Assembly: GCA_945879145.1 (NCBI GenBank) | Contig: CAMCUZ010000008.1 | Location: forward strand, 1 to 64,000 | DNA length: 64,000 bases | Source: an uncultured Mediterranea sp. | GTDB taxonomy: Bacteria; Bacteroidota; Bacteroidia; Bacteroidales; Bacteroidaceae | Direction: 5' to 3' | In this document: piece by piece, positions 26,392-34,618 of the stretch | Numbering within the stretch: the first letter of the stretch is position 1 | Layout of the letters: each line of letters starts with the position of its first letter | Made by a program: the position numbers and the translations under genes | The notes under the pieces: model-generated | Databases searched by the model: none | What the model saw: the letters and a program-made list of their open reading frames with translations, nothing else | What the model was told of the DNA's origin: nothing

Positions 26392-26684
26392 ATTTTGATT
26401 TCGTAGCTTGAATTGTTTGGATAGCGTTGAATTTGATTCATTTTTCATCCATTATAATCGGCAGAGTTAGAGATATAGGCACAGTGTCCCCGTTCAGGAG
26501 CCGCAGCCCTAAGGAAGATCAGATGTAACTCCCTATTTACTCCCAAGCGGCTCTATTTTTTCTCTAATTCGGAGTAGAGAAACTTCAGAACTTGATTAGA
26601 GCTATGGCGGAGGAGGGGCTATATGAGGAGATAGCAAAATCTTGCGGAAATAGGATGAGAAAGAAAAAAAAGGGCTTGCAAACG
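26392..26684. other. Intergenic stretch inside the cassette, no gene seen
   Basis: About 290 AT-rich bases between the stem-loop and the nrdD promoter. I see a GAGCCGC/GCGGCTC inverted pair spaced about 50 bases apart and a TCTCTAATTCGGAGTAGAGA imperfect palindrome near 26562-26581, but no ORF worth reporting. Confidence 0.5.
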
Positions 26685-26713
26685 TTGATTAATTAAAAAA
26701 AGAGCTATATTTG
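26685..26713 (+). promoter_or_regulatory. Bacteroidetes-type promoter of nrdDG
   Basis: TATATTTG at 26706-26713 matches TAnnTTTG exactly, with TTG at 26685-26687 (18-base spacer). The transcript would start near 26720, at the 5' edge of the riboswitch. Confidence 0.75.
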
Positions 26714-26720
26714 CAGCGGA

Positions 26721-26896
26721 TTAAGGTGTTCAAGGTGGCCCCAGCCACTGCGAATGAAAAGGGAACTTCGGTGAAAATCCGAGACTATACCCGTAGCTGT
26801 AAGTTTCTTACCCGTCTGTGCTTTCGTTTATAACCACTGCCTGAAAAGGTGGGAAGGTTGCACAGATGAAACAAGTCAGAAGACCTGCCTTTTTCT
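26721..26896 (+). ncRNA. Cobalamin (B12) riboswitch upstream of nrdD
   Basis: The core features of the cobalamin aptamer appear in order. AAAAGGGAAC (26757-26766) is followed by GGTGAAAATCCGAGACT, then CCCGTAGCTGTAA (P3-P6 core), an extended arm, and the B12 box AAGTCAGAAGACCTGCC (26873-26889). About 120 bases separate it from the nrdD ATG and would hold the expression platform. Adenosyl- or other cobalamins bound here normally switch off the downstream genes. Class III ribonucleotide reductase does not need B12, so the logic is to shut it down when a B12-dependent reductase can work. Confidence 0.92.
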
Positions 26897-27005
26897 AGAG
26901 ATCAGATGCTTTCGGGAGGTAGAGCGTCAGAGATAAAGTCTGCAATATACAAAGAGATTTCATCCGCATTATTCCCGTCAGTATCATAGGCTAATAACAT
27001 TTTAA

Positions 27006-27035
27006 ATGAACGCATATGATACAAACAGTAGTTAA
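27006..27035 (+). other. Short upstream reading frame overlapping the nrdD start
   Basis: ATG at 27006 opens a 9-codon frame (MNAYDTNSS) that ends at 27035, overlapping the nrdD start at 27016 in another frame. It may be chance. Confidence 0.25.
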
Positions 27036-29223
27036 AAGAGATGGCCGCATCGTGGGCTTTAACCGCGAGAAAATTGCAGCCGCCATACGTAAAGCCATGT
27101 TAACAACACCCAAAGGCGAGGACCCTACCCTCGTCTATCAGATTGTGGACCGTATTGAAATCAAAGGCAAGGAGCAATCCTCGGTTGAGGAGATTCAGGA
27201 TATGGTAGAGATGGAACTGATGGCCTCGCCCCGAAAGGAGGTGGCCAAAAGCTACATTGCCTACCGCGACAAGCGCAACATAGCCCGCAAGGCCAAGACC
27301 CGCGAAATGTTCCTGGAGATTGTAGAGGCCAAGTCGAACGACGTGACCCGAGAAAATGCCAACATGAATGCCGATACCCCGGCGGGAATGATGATGAAAT
27401 TCGCTTCAGAAAGTACCAAGCCATTTGTGGACGACTATCTGCTCTCTGAGGAGACCCTCTGGGCGCTGAAAAACAACTACCTGCATATCCACGATAAGGA
27501 TTATTATCCCACCAAATCGCTCACCTGCATCCAGCATCCGCTGGATCAGATTCTAACGCACGGCTTCCAGGCTGGCCATGGCGAGAGCCGCCCCACAAAG
27601 CGCATCGAAACCGCCTCAATCATGGCTTGCATTTCCATGGAGACGGTGCAGAACGAGATGCACGGCGGACAGGCTATTCCGGCTTTCGATTTCTACCTGG
27701 CCCCCTACGTGAGGCTGAGCTACGTGGAAGAGGTGAAAACCATCGAACAGTTGACTGGCCTTGATTTGAAGTCACTCTATGACACCCCCATCAATGATTA
27801 CATCAGCCGCGACCTGCAAGGATTACAGGGCAACCAACGCTTCAAGCAACATGCCATTAACCGTACCGTCAACCGCGTACACCAATCGATGGAGGCCTTT
27901 ATCCACAACATGAACACCATCCACTCGCGCGGTGGTAACCAAGTGGTATTCTCTTCCATCAACTACGGCACCGACACCTCGGCCGAGGGACGCTGCATCA
28001 TCCGCGAACTGCTGCAATCTACCTACGAAGGGGTAGGCGGAGGCGCTACTGCCATCTTCCCTATCCAAATCTGGAAAAAAAAGCGAGGTGTCAGCTACTT
28101 GCCTAGTGACCGCAACTACGACCTCTACCAAGAGGCATGCAGAGTAGCCGCCCGCCGTTTCTTCCCTAACTTCGTCAACCTTGATGCCACCTTCAACCAG
28201 CACGAAAAATGGCGTGCCGATGACCCCAAGCGCTACCTCTACGAAGTGGCCACCATGGGATGCCGTACCCGTGTCTTTGAGAACCGCTTTGGTGAGAAGA
28301 GCTCGGTAGCCCGCGGTAACCTCTCATTCTCTACCATAAACATCGTTCGTTTGGCTATCGAAAGCCGTTCTATCACCAACCAAGAGGGGCGCATTGCCCA
28401 TTTCTTCGCCAAGTTAGACGAGCTTCTTGAGATTACCGCCAAACAGCTCTGCGAACGCTATGACTTCCAGAAGAGCGCCCTGGCCAAGCAATTCCCGCTG
28501 CTGATGTCATCGCTCTGGATAGGCTGCGAAAACCTAAAACCCGATGACCCTATCGCACCGGTCATCAACCAAGGCACGCTGGGCATTGGCTTCATCGGAC
28601 TGGCAGAGTGCCTCATCGCCCTGACAGGCAAGCACCATGGCGAAAGCGACGAGGCTCAGCAGTTAGGCCTGCGTATCGTCACCTATATGCGTGACCGTGC
28701 CAACGACTTCTCTGAGCGATACCAGCATAACTTCAGCGTACTGGCCACACCTGCAGAGGGACTGTCTGGGCGCTTTACCCGCATCGACCGAAAGCAGTTT
28801 GGCTTGATACCGGGAGTGACTGACAAAATCTATTATACCAACTCGAACCACGTACCCGTCTATTACAAATGTTCGCCCAAACATAAGGCCGAGGTGGAGG
28901 CCCCTTATCATGAGCTGACACGAGGCGGACATATCTTCTATATTGAGATAGACGGTGACGCTACCCACAACCCTCAGGCTATCATGGATATTGTGGACCT
29001 GATGGATAAGCATAACATAGGCTACTGCTCGGTTAATCATAACCGCAACCGCTGCATGCAGTGCGGTTACGAAGATGCCCAGCCACAGCTGAGCGTATGT
29101 CCGCGATGTGGCAGTCACGACATCGATAAGCTGCAACGTATCACGGGCTATCTGGTTGGAACTACCGAACGTTGGAACAGAGCTAAACTGGCGGAATTAA
29201 ATGACAGAGTGGTCCACAATTAG
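27016..29223 (+). CDS. nrdD: Anaerobic (class III) ribonucleoside-triphosphate reductase
   Basis: Glycyl-radical enzyme of 735 residues that reduces ribonucleotides to deoxyribonucleotides under anoxic conditions. An N-terminal ATP-cone (residues 1-90, starting MIQTVVKRDGRIVGFNREK) senses ATP and dATP. The catalytic barrel follows. Near the C-terminus is a zinc ribbon (CMQCGYEDAQ and CPRCGSHD), and then the radical site RITGY at 708-712 with Gly711. Its activase overlaps downstream. Control by cobalamin is likely through the upstream riboswitch. The gene lies in a segment bounded by direct repeats. Confidence 0.97.
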   Translation: MIQTVVKRDGRIVGFNREKIAAAIRKAMLTTPKGEDPTLVYQIVDRIEIKGKEQSSVEEIQDMVEMELMASPRKEVAKSYIAYRDKRNIARKAKTREMFLEIVEAKSNDVTRENANMNADTPAGMMMKFASESTKPFVDDYLLSEETLWALKNNYLHIHDKDYYPTKSLTCIQHPLDQILTHGFQAGHGESRPTKRIETASIMACISMETVQNEMHGGQAIPAFDFYLAPYVRLSYVEEVKTIEQLTGLDLKSLYDTPINDYISRDLQGLQGNQRFKQHAINRTVNRVHQSMEAFIHNMNTIHSRGGNQVVFSSINYGTDTSAEGRCIIRELLQSTYEGVGGGATAIFPIQIWKKKRGVSYLPSDRNYDLYQEACRVAARRFFPNFVNLDATFNQHEKWRADDPKRYLYEVATMGCRTRVFENRFGEKSSVARGNLSFSTINIVRLAIESRSITNQEGRIAHFFAKLDELLEITAKQLCERYDFQKSALAKQFPLLMSSLWIGCENLKPDDPIAPVINQGTLGIGFIGLAECLIALTGKHHGESDEAQQLGLRIVTYMRDRANDFSERYQHNFSVLATPAEGLSGRFTRIDRKQFGLIPGVTDKIYYTNSNHVPVYYKCSPKHKAEVEAPYHELTRGGHIFYIEIDGDATHNPQAIMDIVDLMDKHNIGYCSVNHNRNRCMQCGYEDAQPQLSVCPRCGSHDIDKLQRITGYLVGTTERWNRAKLAELNDRVVHN

Positions 29224-29704
29224 CATTCACCTGCTCGACATCAGGTATGGTACCTCGGTTGATGGTATTGGGCTTCGCACCTCGCTCTACTGTGCGGGGT
29301 GCGAACACCACTGTGTGGGGTGCCATAACCCACAGTCATGGGATGAGTATGGCGGAGAGGCTGTGGACATTGAAACCCTGTTTCACCTTATCATAGAGGC
29401 CGACATGAACGTGACCTTCACGGGAGGTGACCCCATGCTGCACCCCGAAGGCTTCACACAGCTGGCTCGGCTCATCAAGAGCAAGACAGATAAGAGCATC
29501 TGGTGCTACACTGGCTACCGCTTTGAGCAGCTGTTGGTTCACCCCACACAAAGGGCGCTAGTGGAGCTATGTGATGTGATTGTCGATGGACCTTACATCG
29601 AAAGCCAGCGCGATCTCAGCCTCCCCTTCCGGGGAAGCCGCAACCAGCGGCTCATCGATGTAGCACCATCCTTGCAGAGCGGCACCATTTGTCTGATACC
29701 CTAG
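29201..29704 (+). CDS. nrdG: Anaerobic ribonucleotide reductase activating protein (radical SAM)
   Basis: Radical-SAM activase of 167 residues that makes the glycyl radical on NrdD. The 4Fe-4S ligands Cys34, Cys38 and Cys41 form CEHHCVGC, and GGDPM matches the SAM-binding GGE-type motif. The gene overlaps the nrdD end by 23 bases, so the two are co-translated. The length is normal for NrdG. Confidence 0.95.
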   Translation: MTEWSTISIHLLDIRYGTSVDGIGLRTSLYCAGCEHHCVGCHNPQSWDEYGGEAVDIETLFHLIIEADMNVTFTGGDPMLHPEGFTQLARLIKSKTDKSIWCYTGYRFEQLLVHPTQRALVELCDVIVDGPYIESQRDLSLPFRGSRNQRLIDVAPSLQSGTICLIP

Positions 29705-29768
29705 ACACCGACCACCTTTTAATCCTCCACCCTACTTCATCACCGTTGTTTTCTGAAAGGCACTTTTT

Positions 29769-29872
29769 CCTGACTTCATCACTTTTTTGCGCCATCAGAT
29801 AGCGCAGAATGAAAATCAATGAGTTACGTAGAATAAATGGGTGACTTTGGGTGACGCGTTGACGAAGTCAGG
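29769..29872 (+). repeat. Right repeat block of the nrdDG cassette
   Basis: 29769-29844 repeats the left block. The block ends GACGAAGTCAGG at 29861-29872, the reverse complement (11 of 12) of the left end CCTGACTTCATC. The cassette 26134-29872 therefore has short inverted ends. Confidence 0.8.
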
Positions 29873-29913
29873 AAAGAGTTGATTGATAAGATGTACGAGT
29901 AGTTCCTCCTACA
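29873..29913 (+). repeat. Right copy of the 41-bp perfect direct repeat
   Basis: Identical to 26093-26133, including a silent copy of the acyl-CoA ligase 3' end and stop. The strong terminator begins five bases later. Confidence 0.95.
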
Positions 29914-29917
29914 GGTA

Positions 29918-29970
29918 GAGATAAAAAGAGAGCCACCTGCATACGTTGCGGGTGGCTCTCTTTTTATCTC
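29918..29970. terminator. Bidirectional terminator, 20-bp perfect stem
   Basis: GAGATAAAAAGAGAGCCACC (29918-29937) pairs exactly with 29951-29970, with A and T runs on both sides. It serves nrdG and the convergent SLC13 gene, and may originally have ended the acyl-CoA ligase transcript. Confidence 0.9.
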
Positions 29971-29978
29971 TTATTCTA

Positions 29979-31493
29979 TTACAAGATGCCGTATGATCCG
30001 AGAAGAATCAGCATGGTATAGCCCAGCACGAGGCCGATGATACCCATGATGATGCCTACCTTTTCCATGTCGCGTTGCTGAATCATGCCTGTAGCGTGAG
30101 CCAACGCGTTAGGCGGCGTACTGATGGGCAGAATCATGGCGAGCGACGAACCGAGGGATACGCCGATGAGCAGCGTGGGCACACCACCCAGCACAGCCAG
30201 CTGTTCGCTCATACTCGTACCGGCAATAGCCAGGATAGGTACGAGGAGGGCAGCTGTGGCCGTATGCGAGATGAAGTTGGCCATAGCCCAGCAGAGCAGA
30301 CCTGAACCGACAATCATCAACGTGGGCGACCAGGTATTGAACGGTATAGCAGCAATCAGATGTTGTGCTAGTCCGGTTTCATTCAAGGCTACACCCAGAG
30401 CGAAACCACCGGCTACCATCCAGAGCACGCTCCAGTTGATTTCTTCCAGGTCTCGCTTCGTAATCACACCCGTTACGCAGAATACAGCCACGGGAATCAT
30501 GGCTACTGCATTGGCATTCACACCCGTATATTTATCCGTCATCCAGAGCAGCACGGTGATGGCAAAGGTCACATAGACCAGCACGCTCCGCCAATCCTTC
30601 TTGGCTTCGCCCTCAATCTCCAGCACGATGGTTTTCTGCTTGAAGGGGAAGAAACGGAGCAGGATGAACCAGGCAATGAAGAGTACTACGATGGTGTAGG
30701 GAGTCATGAAGCTCATCCATTCACCGAAACCGATGTTCAGGTTCAAGCCTTCGGGGTCATTCAGGTATTTCAGGGCGATGGCATTGGGAGGCGTACCGAT
30801 GGGAGTACCCATACCACCTACATTGGCTGCCACGGGGATGGCCAAGGCCAGACCAATCTTACCCTTACCGTCGGCAGGGAGAGCCTTGAGCACAGGGGTC
30901 AGGAAGGTGAGCATCATGGCAGCTGTAGCCGTGTTACTGATGAACATCGAGAAAAGGGCGGTCACCAGGATGAAGCCCAGCAGCACATACTTTGACTGCG
31001 TGCCGAAGGGCTTAAGCAATACACGAGCCAGCATCACGTCCAGGCCACTCTTGGTGGCGGCGATAGCCAGGATAAATCCACCGATGAAGAGCATGATGAT
31101 GGGGTCGGCAAAGCAATGCATGATGGACTTGTTCTTCACTAAGGTACCCAGGGCCTGCATGTTGCTCTCTTCCCGGAAGAACCAGAGGCTGCTATCGCTC
31201 GTGCAGAGCAGCAGGAGGACGACTACCACGAGCGAAGTGGTCCAGGCAGGTACAGCTTCGAGCACCCACATCATCGTGGCAAACACAAAAATGGAAACCA
31301 GCCGCTGTTCGACTAAGGTCAGGTCAGGCATGCCCAGCATTTCGGGTGGCATCAGCCAAAGAGCCAGCGATACGATGATGGCCGCGGTGAGTTTCACTAT
31401 CCGTGACGGAACTTTGTTCTCTGAAAGTCTTTTCGACTTTTTTTGTGAATGATACGCTTCAACTAATTGGAAGCCTTTAAAAATTTTATACAT
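29979..31493 (-). CDS. SLC13/DASS-family anion (dicarboxylate) transporter
   Basis: Sodium-coupled carboxylate or sulfate transporter of 504 residues with about 11-13 membrane segments. The paired family motifs are visible: SNTATAAMMLTFLTP with GTPPNAIALKYL in the first repeat, and SHTATAALLVPILA with STPPNALAHATG in the second. These form the two SNT sites that bind sodium and substrate. Substrate (succinate, malate or similar) is not decided by sequence. It starts 68 bases after the prfB stop and may be read through from prfB. Confidence 0.92.
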   Translation of the reverse strand: MYKIFKGFQLVEAYHSQKKSKRLSENKVPSRIVKLTAAIIVSLALWLMPPEMLGMPDLTLVEQRLVSIFVFATMMWVLEAVPAWTTSLVVVVLLLLCTSDSSLWFFREESNMQALGTLVKNKSIMHCFADPIIMLFIGGFILAIAATKSGLDVMLARVLLKPFGTQSKYVLLGFILVTALFSMFISNTATAAMMLTFLTPVLKALPADGKGKIGLALAIPVAANVGGMGTPIGTPPNAIALKYLNDPEGLNLNIGFGEWMSFMTPYTIVVLFIAWFILLRFFPFKQKTIVLEIEGEAKKDWRSVLVYVTFAITVLLWMTDKYTGVNANAVAMIPVAVFCVTGVITKRDLEEINWSVLWMVAGGFALGVALNETGLAQHLIAAIPFNTWSPTLMIVGSGLLCWAMANFISHTATAALLVPILAIAGTSMSEQLAVLGGVPTLLIGVSLGSSLAMILPISTPPNALAHATGMIQQRDMEKVGIIMGIIGLVLGYTMLILLGSYGIL

Positions 31494-31561
31494 ATAATAG
31501 GTAAGGTGTTGTTGATTTCCAATGGTATAGATTAAATAACCTGCTGTATGGTAGAACCAGG

Positions 31562-32680
31562 TTATTCGTTCTCGCTACCGGCAAATTCCATGAGGTAGGA
31601 CTTGATGAATTCATCAATCTTTCCATCCATCACGCCGTTTACGTCGCTGGTCTGGTAGTTGGTGCGATGGTCCTTTACGCGCCGGTCATCGAATACGTAG
31701 CTGCGAATCTGCGAGCCCCACTCAATCTTCTTCTTGCCAGCTTCCACCTTAGCCTGTTCGGCCATACGGTGTTTCATCTCCTTGTCGTAGAGCATGGAGC
31801 GCAGCAGGCGGAGGGCATTCTCACGGTTTTTGGGCTGGTCGCGCGTCTCGGTGTTCTCAATCAGGATCTCCTCCTCCTCGCCGGTGTAGGGGTCCTTGTA
31901 TTGGTAGCGTAGGCGTACGCCCGACTCTACCTTGTTGACGTTCTGTCCTCCGGCACCACCACTACGGAAGGTGTCCCACGAGATGCGGGCTGGCTCGATG
32001 TTTACTTCGATGGTATCATCAACCAGCGGGGTGACAAAGACTGAGGCGAACGAGGTCATGCGTTTGCCCTGGGCGTTGTAGGGCGATACGCGCACCAAAC
32101 GGTGTACGCCATTCTCACCCTTTAGGTAGCCGTAGGCATAGCTGCCGCTGATTTCTATGGTGCAGGTCTTGATGCCTGCTTCATCGCCCTCTTGCAGGTT
32201 GGCGATGGTTGCTTTGTAGCCGTGCGTCTCGGCATAGCGCAGGTACATGCGCATCAGCATGCTGGCCCAGTCTTGGCTCTCGGTACCACCGGCACCCGAG
32301 TTAATCTTCAGTACGCAGTCCATCTGGTCGGCCTCTTCACGGAGCATGTTCTTCAGCTCGAGCGCCTCGACGGCTTCGGCAGCTTTGCGATAGGCATCGT
32401 CCACCTCTTCCTCGGTGACCAGCTCATCCTTGTAGAAGTCGAAGGCCAGTTGCAACTCATCGCTCAGGGTCTTCACCTCTTGGTATCCAGCAATCCATTG
32501 CTGCAGTCCCTTTACTTTCTTCATCTGAGCCTCAGCTGCTTTCTGGTCGTCCCAAAAGCCCGGGGCCTGGGTGCGGAGTTGTTCCTCCTCCACCTGGATT
32601 TTCTTTCCTTCGATGTCGAGGTATCGGTTGAGAGCTTCTGTACGTTCCTTTATATCTTTCAGTTGATCCGAAGTAATCAT
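31562..32680 (-). CDS. prfB: Peptide chain release factor 2
   Basis: Class I release factor of 372 residues that ends translation at UGA and UAA. The catalytic GGQ lies at residues 244-246, in SGGAGGQNVNKVESG. The codon-recognition site, SPF in most RF2 proteins, reads SPY at 199-201. The usual programmed frameshift near codon 25 is absent: the frame runs on through YLDIEGKK with no in-frame stop. The promoter is clear upstream. Confidence 0.96.
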   Translation of the reverse strand: MITSDQLKDIKERTEALNRYLDIEGKKIQVEEEQLRTQAPGFWDDQKAAEAQMKKVKGLQQWIAGYQEVKTLSDELQLAFDFYKDELVTEEEVDDAYRKAAEAVEALELKNMLREEADQMDCVLKINSGAGGTESQDWASMLMRMYLRYAETHGYKATIANLQEGDEAGIKTCTIEISGSYAYGYLKGENGVHRLVRVSPYNAQGKRMTSFASVFVTPLVDDTIEVNIEPARISWDTFRSGGAGGQNVNKVESGVRLRYQYKDPYTGEEEEILIENTETRDQPKNRENALRLLRSMLYDKEMKHRMAEQAKVEAGKKKIEWGSQIRSYVFDDRRVKDHRTNYQTSDVNGVMDGKIDEFIKSYLMEFAGSENE

Positions 32681-32713
32681 AGTGTTAATGGGGTCAATAA
32701 TTTATTCAGCGTG

Positions 32714-32743
32714 CAAAGATATGAAAAATAGTTTGTACAGCAA
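32714..32743 (-). promoter_or_regulatory. Bacteroidetes-type promoter of prfB
   Basis: Minus-strand TATCTTTG (32721-32714) with TTG at 32743-32741 and a 19-base spacer. Confidence 0.7.
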
Positions 32744-32792
32744 AATTTTTATGTTGGCTTTCCTGTTTTCCTGTTCTTCGCTGAAAGTGGAT

Positions 32793-33260
32793 TTAATACT
32801 CCACTCTATCCGCTTTCTCCTCCCAAAGCTTAAAGGCTATTTGTGCCTCATCGCGTAGCAGGGGGTGGAGCAGGATGCGGCGGCGGTGGGGTGGGAGAGC
32901 CAGCTCGTCGTAGATAAACTGGTCGTCGAATCCAATGCGAGCGGCATCCTGCTTGTTGTTGCCGTAGTAGATGGCATCGAGATGGGCCCAGTAGATAGCC
33001 GAGAGGCACATCGGGCAGGGTTCGCACGAGGTGTAGATGGTGCATCCCTTCAGGTTAAACGTGCCCAGCCGGGTGGCGGCGGCACGGATGGCACTCACCT
33101 CGGCATGGGCGGTTGGGTCGCAGTTGGCTGTGACGCGGTTCACTCCTGTGGCGATGATTTCGCCGTTGCGTGCGATGACGGCGCCAAAGGGCCCGCCCCC
33201 TTGTGCCACATTTTCGGCCGATAGTTCGCAGGCCTTGCGCATCAATTCTTCATGGGTCAT
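32793..33260 (-). CDS. Nucleoside/nucleobase deaminase, guanine-deaminase-like
   Basis: Zinc cytidine-deaminase-fold enzyme of 155 residues. Zinc motifs HAEVSAI and PCPMCLSAIYW are present. The C-terminal part (KQDAARIGFDDQFIYDEL) resembles GuaD guanine deaminase of Bacillus subtilis more than the tRNA deaminase TadA, so guanine to xanthine is the likely reaction. A -7-like box TAACTTCG lies upstream at 33314-33307 on the minus strand. Confidence 0.82.
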   Translation of the reverse strand: MTHEELMRKACELSAENVAQGGGPFGAVIARNGEIIATGVNRVTANCDPTAHAEVSAIRAAATRLGTFNLKGCTIYTSCEPCPMCLSAIYWAHLDAIYYGNNKQDAARIGFDDQFIYDELALPPHRRRILLHPLLRDEAQIAFKLWEEKADRVEY

Positions 33261-33332
33261 GGTGGTTGCAATTTAGATGATTGGTCCGACTTTTCGTTTT
33301 CGTGGGCGAAGTTAAGTAAAAAAATCCTCTTT

Positions 33333-33366
33333 TTTGTACTACGGAGCAAAAAAAACGCTACCTTTG
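33333..33366 (+). promoter_or_regulatory. Bacteroidetes-type promoter of the 46-residue gene
   Basis: TACCTTTG at 33359-33366 with TTTG at 33333-33336 (22-base spacer); the gene starts 80 bases downstream. Confidence 0.6.
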
Positions 33367-33445
33367 TTGCATCGCAAACTTTGGAGTTCGCTCTTAGAGG
33401 TTTGAGAAACAGTGTATTTGAACAACTTTAAAACCTTATTATCGT

Positions 33446-33586
33446 ATGAGTAAAGCAACACGTGAAATGAAAAGAGAGGCCCGCGAACAGCGTGAGAAGC
33501 AGCAGGCCAAGAAGGTCTTCATCGGCATAGGTGTAGTAGCTATTGTCCTCGTTATCCTGATGTTTGCCTACTACTCCATGCTCTAA
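33446..33586 (+). CDS. Small single-pass membrane protein (46 aa)
   Basis: MSKATREMKREAREQREKQQ is a strongly charged, helix-prone N-terminus. It is followed by one membrane segment (about residues 24-42, VFIGIGVVAIVLVILMF) and a short tail. The ATG follows a matching promoter and a 5' leader, and the composition is far from random, so I take it as real. The CYTH gene starts 86 bases after its stop. No family is recognised and no function can be given. Confidence 0.7.
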   Translation: MSKATREMKREAREQREKQQAKKVFIGIGVVAIVLVILMFAYYSML

Positions 33587-33671
33587 ATGCCTCATTTCCC
33601 CCTCCTCCGTTGCGGGGGAGGGGGTGATTGGAGCTTATGGAATGTTCACACCCATTATCCCCTATTCATTT

Positions 33672-34151
33672 ATGCCGCAAGAAATTGAACGCAAGTTCCT
33701 GGTCAAGAACAATAGTTACCGACAATTATCCACCTCGAAGAGTCACATCATCCAGGGCTACATCAGTACACAGCGAGGACGCACCGTGCGCGTTCGCCTG
33801 CGCGACGACCGTGCTTTTCTTACCATCAAGGGCGCTACCGATGCCCGTGGCATGAGCCGCTACGAGTGGGAAAAGGAGATTCCGGCTGATGAGGCCAAGC
33901 AACTCCTGCAGCTCTGTGAGCCGGGAGCGCTGATTGATAAGGTGCGCTACTTGGTGCCTGTGGGCCATCATCTGTTTGAGGTGGATGAGTTTCATGGCAG
34001 CAATGCCGGATTGGTTCTTGCCGAGGTGGAGTTGGAACATGAGGATGAAGAGATTGAACGGCCCGACTTCCTGGGCAAGGAGGTGACGGGCGACGTGCGT
34101 TACTACAACTCGCAATTGATGCTTCATCCTGTCACTACGTGGGAGAAGTAG
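33672..34151 (+). CDS. CYTH-domain protein (class IV cyclase / triphosphatase fold)
   Basis: Protein of 159 residues from the ATG at 33672, which gives the canonical CYTH start with EIERKFLV at residues 4-11. An upstream in-frame start at 33564 would overlap the 46-residue gene. RVRLRDDRAFLTIKG and YEWEKEIP supply the paired acidic and basic residues of the tunnel fold, and LAEVELEHEDE the C-terminal metal-binding part. Such proteins hydrolyse triphosphate compounds (thiamine triphosphate or inorganic triphosphate); the substrate here is not known. Confidence 0.88.
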   Translation: MPQEIERKFLVKNNSYRQLSTSKSHIIQGYISTQRGRTVRVRLRDDRAFLTIKGATDARGMSRYEWEKEIPADEAKQLLQLCEPGALIDKVRYLVPVGHHLFEVDEFHGSNAGLVLAEVELEHEDEEIERPDFLGKEVTGDVRYYNSQLMLHPVTTWEK

Positions 34152-34576
34152 ATTGTATTGCTTGTCAAATAATCAGAATTTTTGCCCTTGTTTCTGCGAA
34201 ACGTATCATTACGCACGAATCTTCACGATGCTCCTCAAAACTCCTTATTGAGGCCATTTGCAAGCTCCTGCTCGCTCGTTGGTGACAAGGAGGTAGGTCT
34301 AAAGTAAGTCTAAAGTAACTCAATAGTAAGTCTAAAGTAACACTAATCCAGCTCTAATCTGGAATTAGAGTTTGATTAGAGAACGATTAGAGTTTGATTA
34401 GAGGTTCAGCTGAGTTGCGCCAGACTCATAAAGGAGCAATTGTTTAATATCTTTATCGTAGAATGGCTCCTTTCATGACGATAAAGTCTATACCGGTGTG
34501 TGTGGCGCTGATTGAAGACCGCCTATACGATGTTCTCTCTTTATAGACGGTATCTTGTATTTGGCTGACAAAAGGC
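34152..34576. other. Intergenic region dominated by an 11-bp periodic array
   Basis: About 425 bases between the CYTH gene and the tRNA terminator. Apart from the array at 34297-34406 I see no gene. Reverse-strand frames here also cross the tRNA and are not convincing. Confidence 0.5.
34297..34406. repeat. 11-bp periodic array, ten units
   Basis: Ten consecutive 11-base units in exact register. Units 1, 2 and 4 are GTCTAAAGTAA and unit 3 is a variant (CTCAATAGTAA). Units 5 and 6 carry CTAATC, and units 7-10 carry ATTAGAG (GATTAGAGTTT type). Units 5-6 are roughly the complement of units 7-10, so the centre can also fold. Confidence 0.8.
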
Positions 34577-34606
34577 ACAAAAAAAGGGAATCGTAATGAT
34601 TCCCTT
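34577..34606 (-). terminator. Terminator of tRNA-Ser
   Basis: Minus-strand stem AAGGGAATC/GATTCCCTT (34606-34598 and 34592-34584) with a 5-base loop, followed by a run of T on the minus strand. Confidence 0.85.
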
Positions 34607-34618
34607 AATCTATATCTG

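Noticed and set aside
32598..32640. Possible programmed frameshift site in prfB
   Set aside because: The frame is open through this stretch and has no UGA after the slippery CUU-type codon; nothing to shift around.
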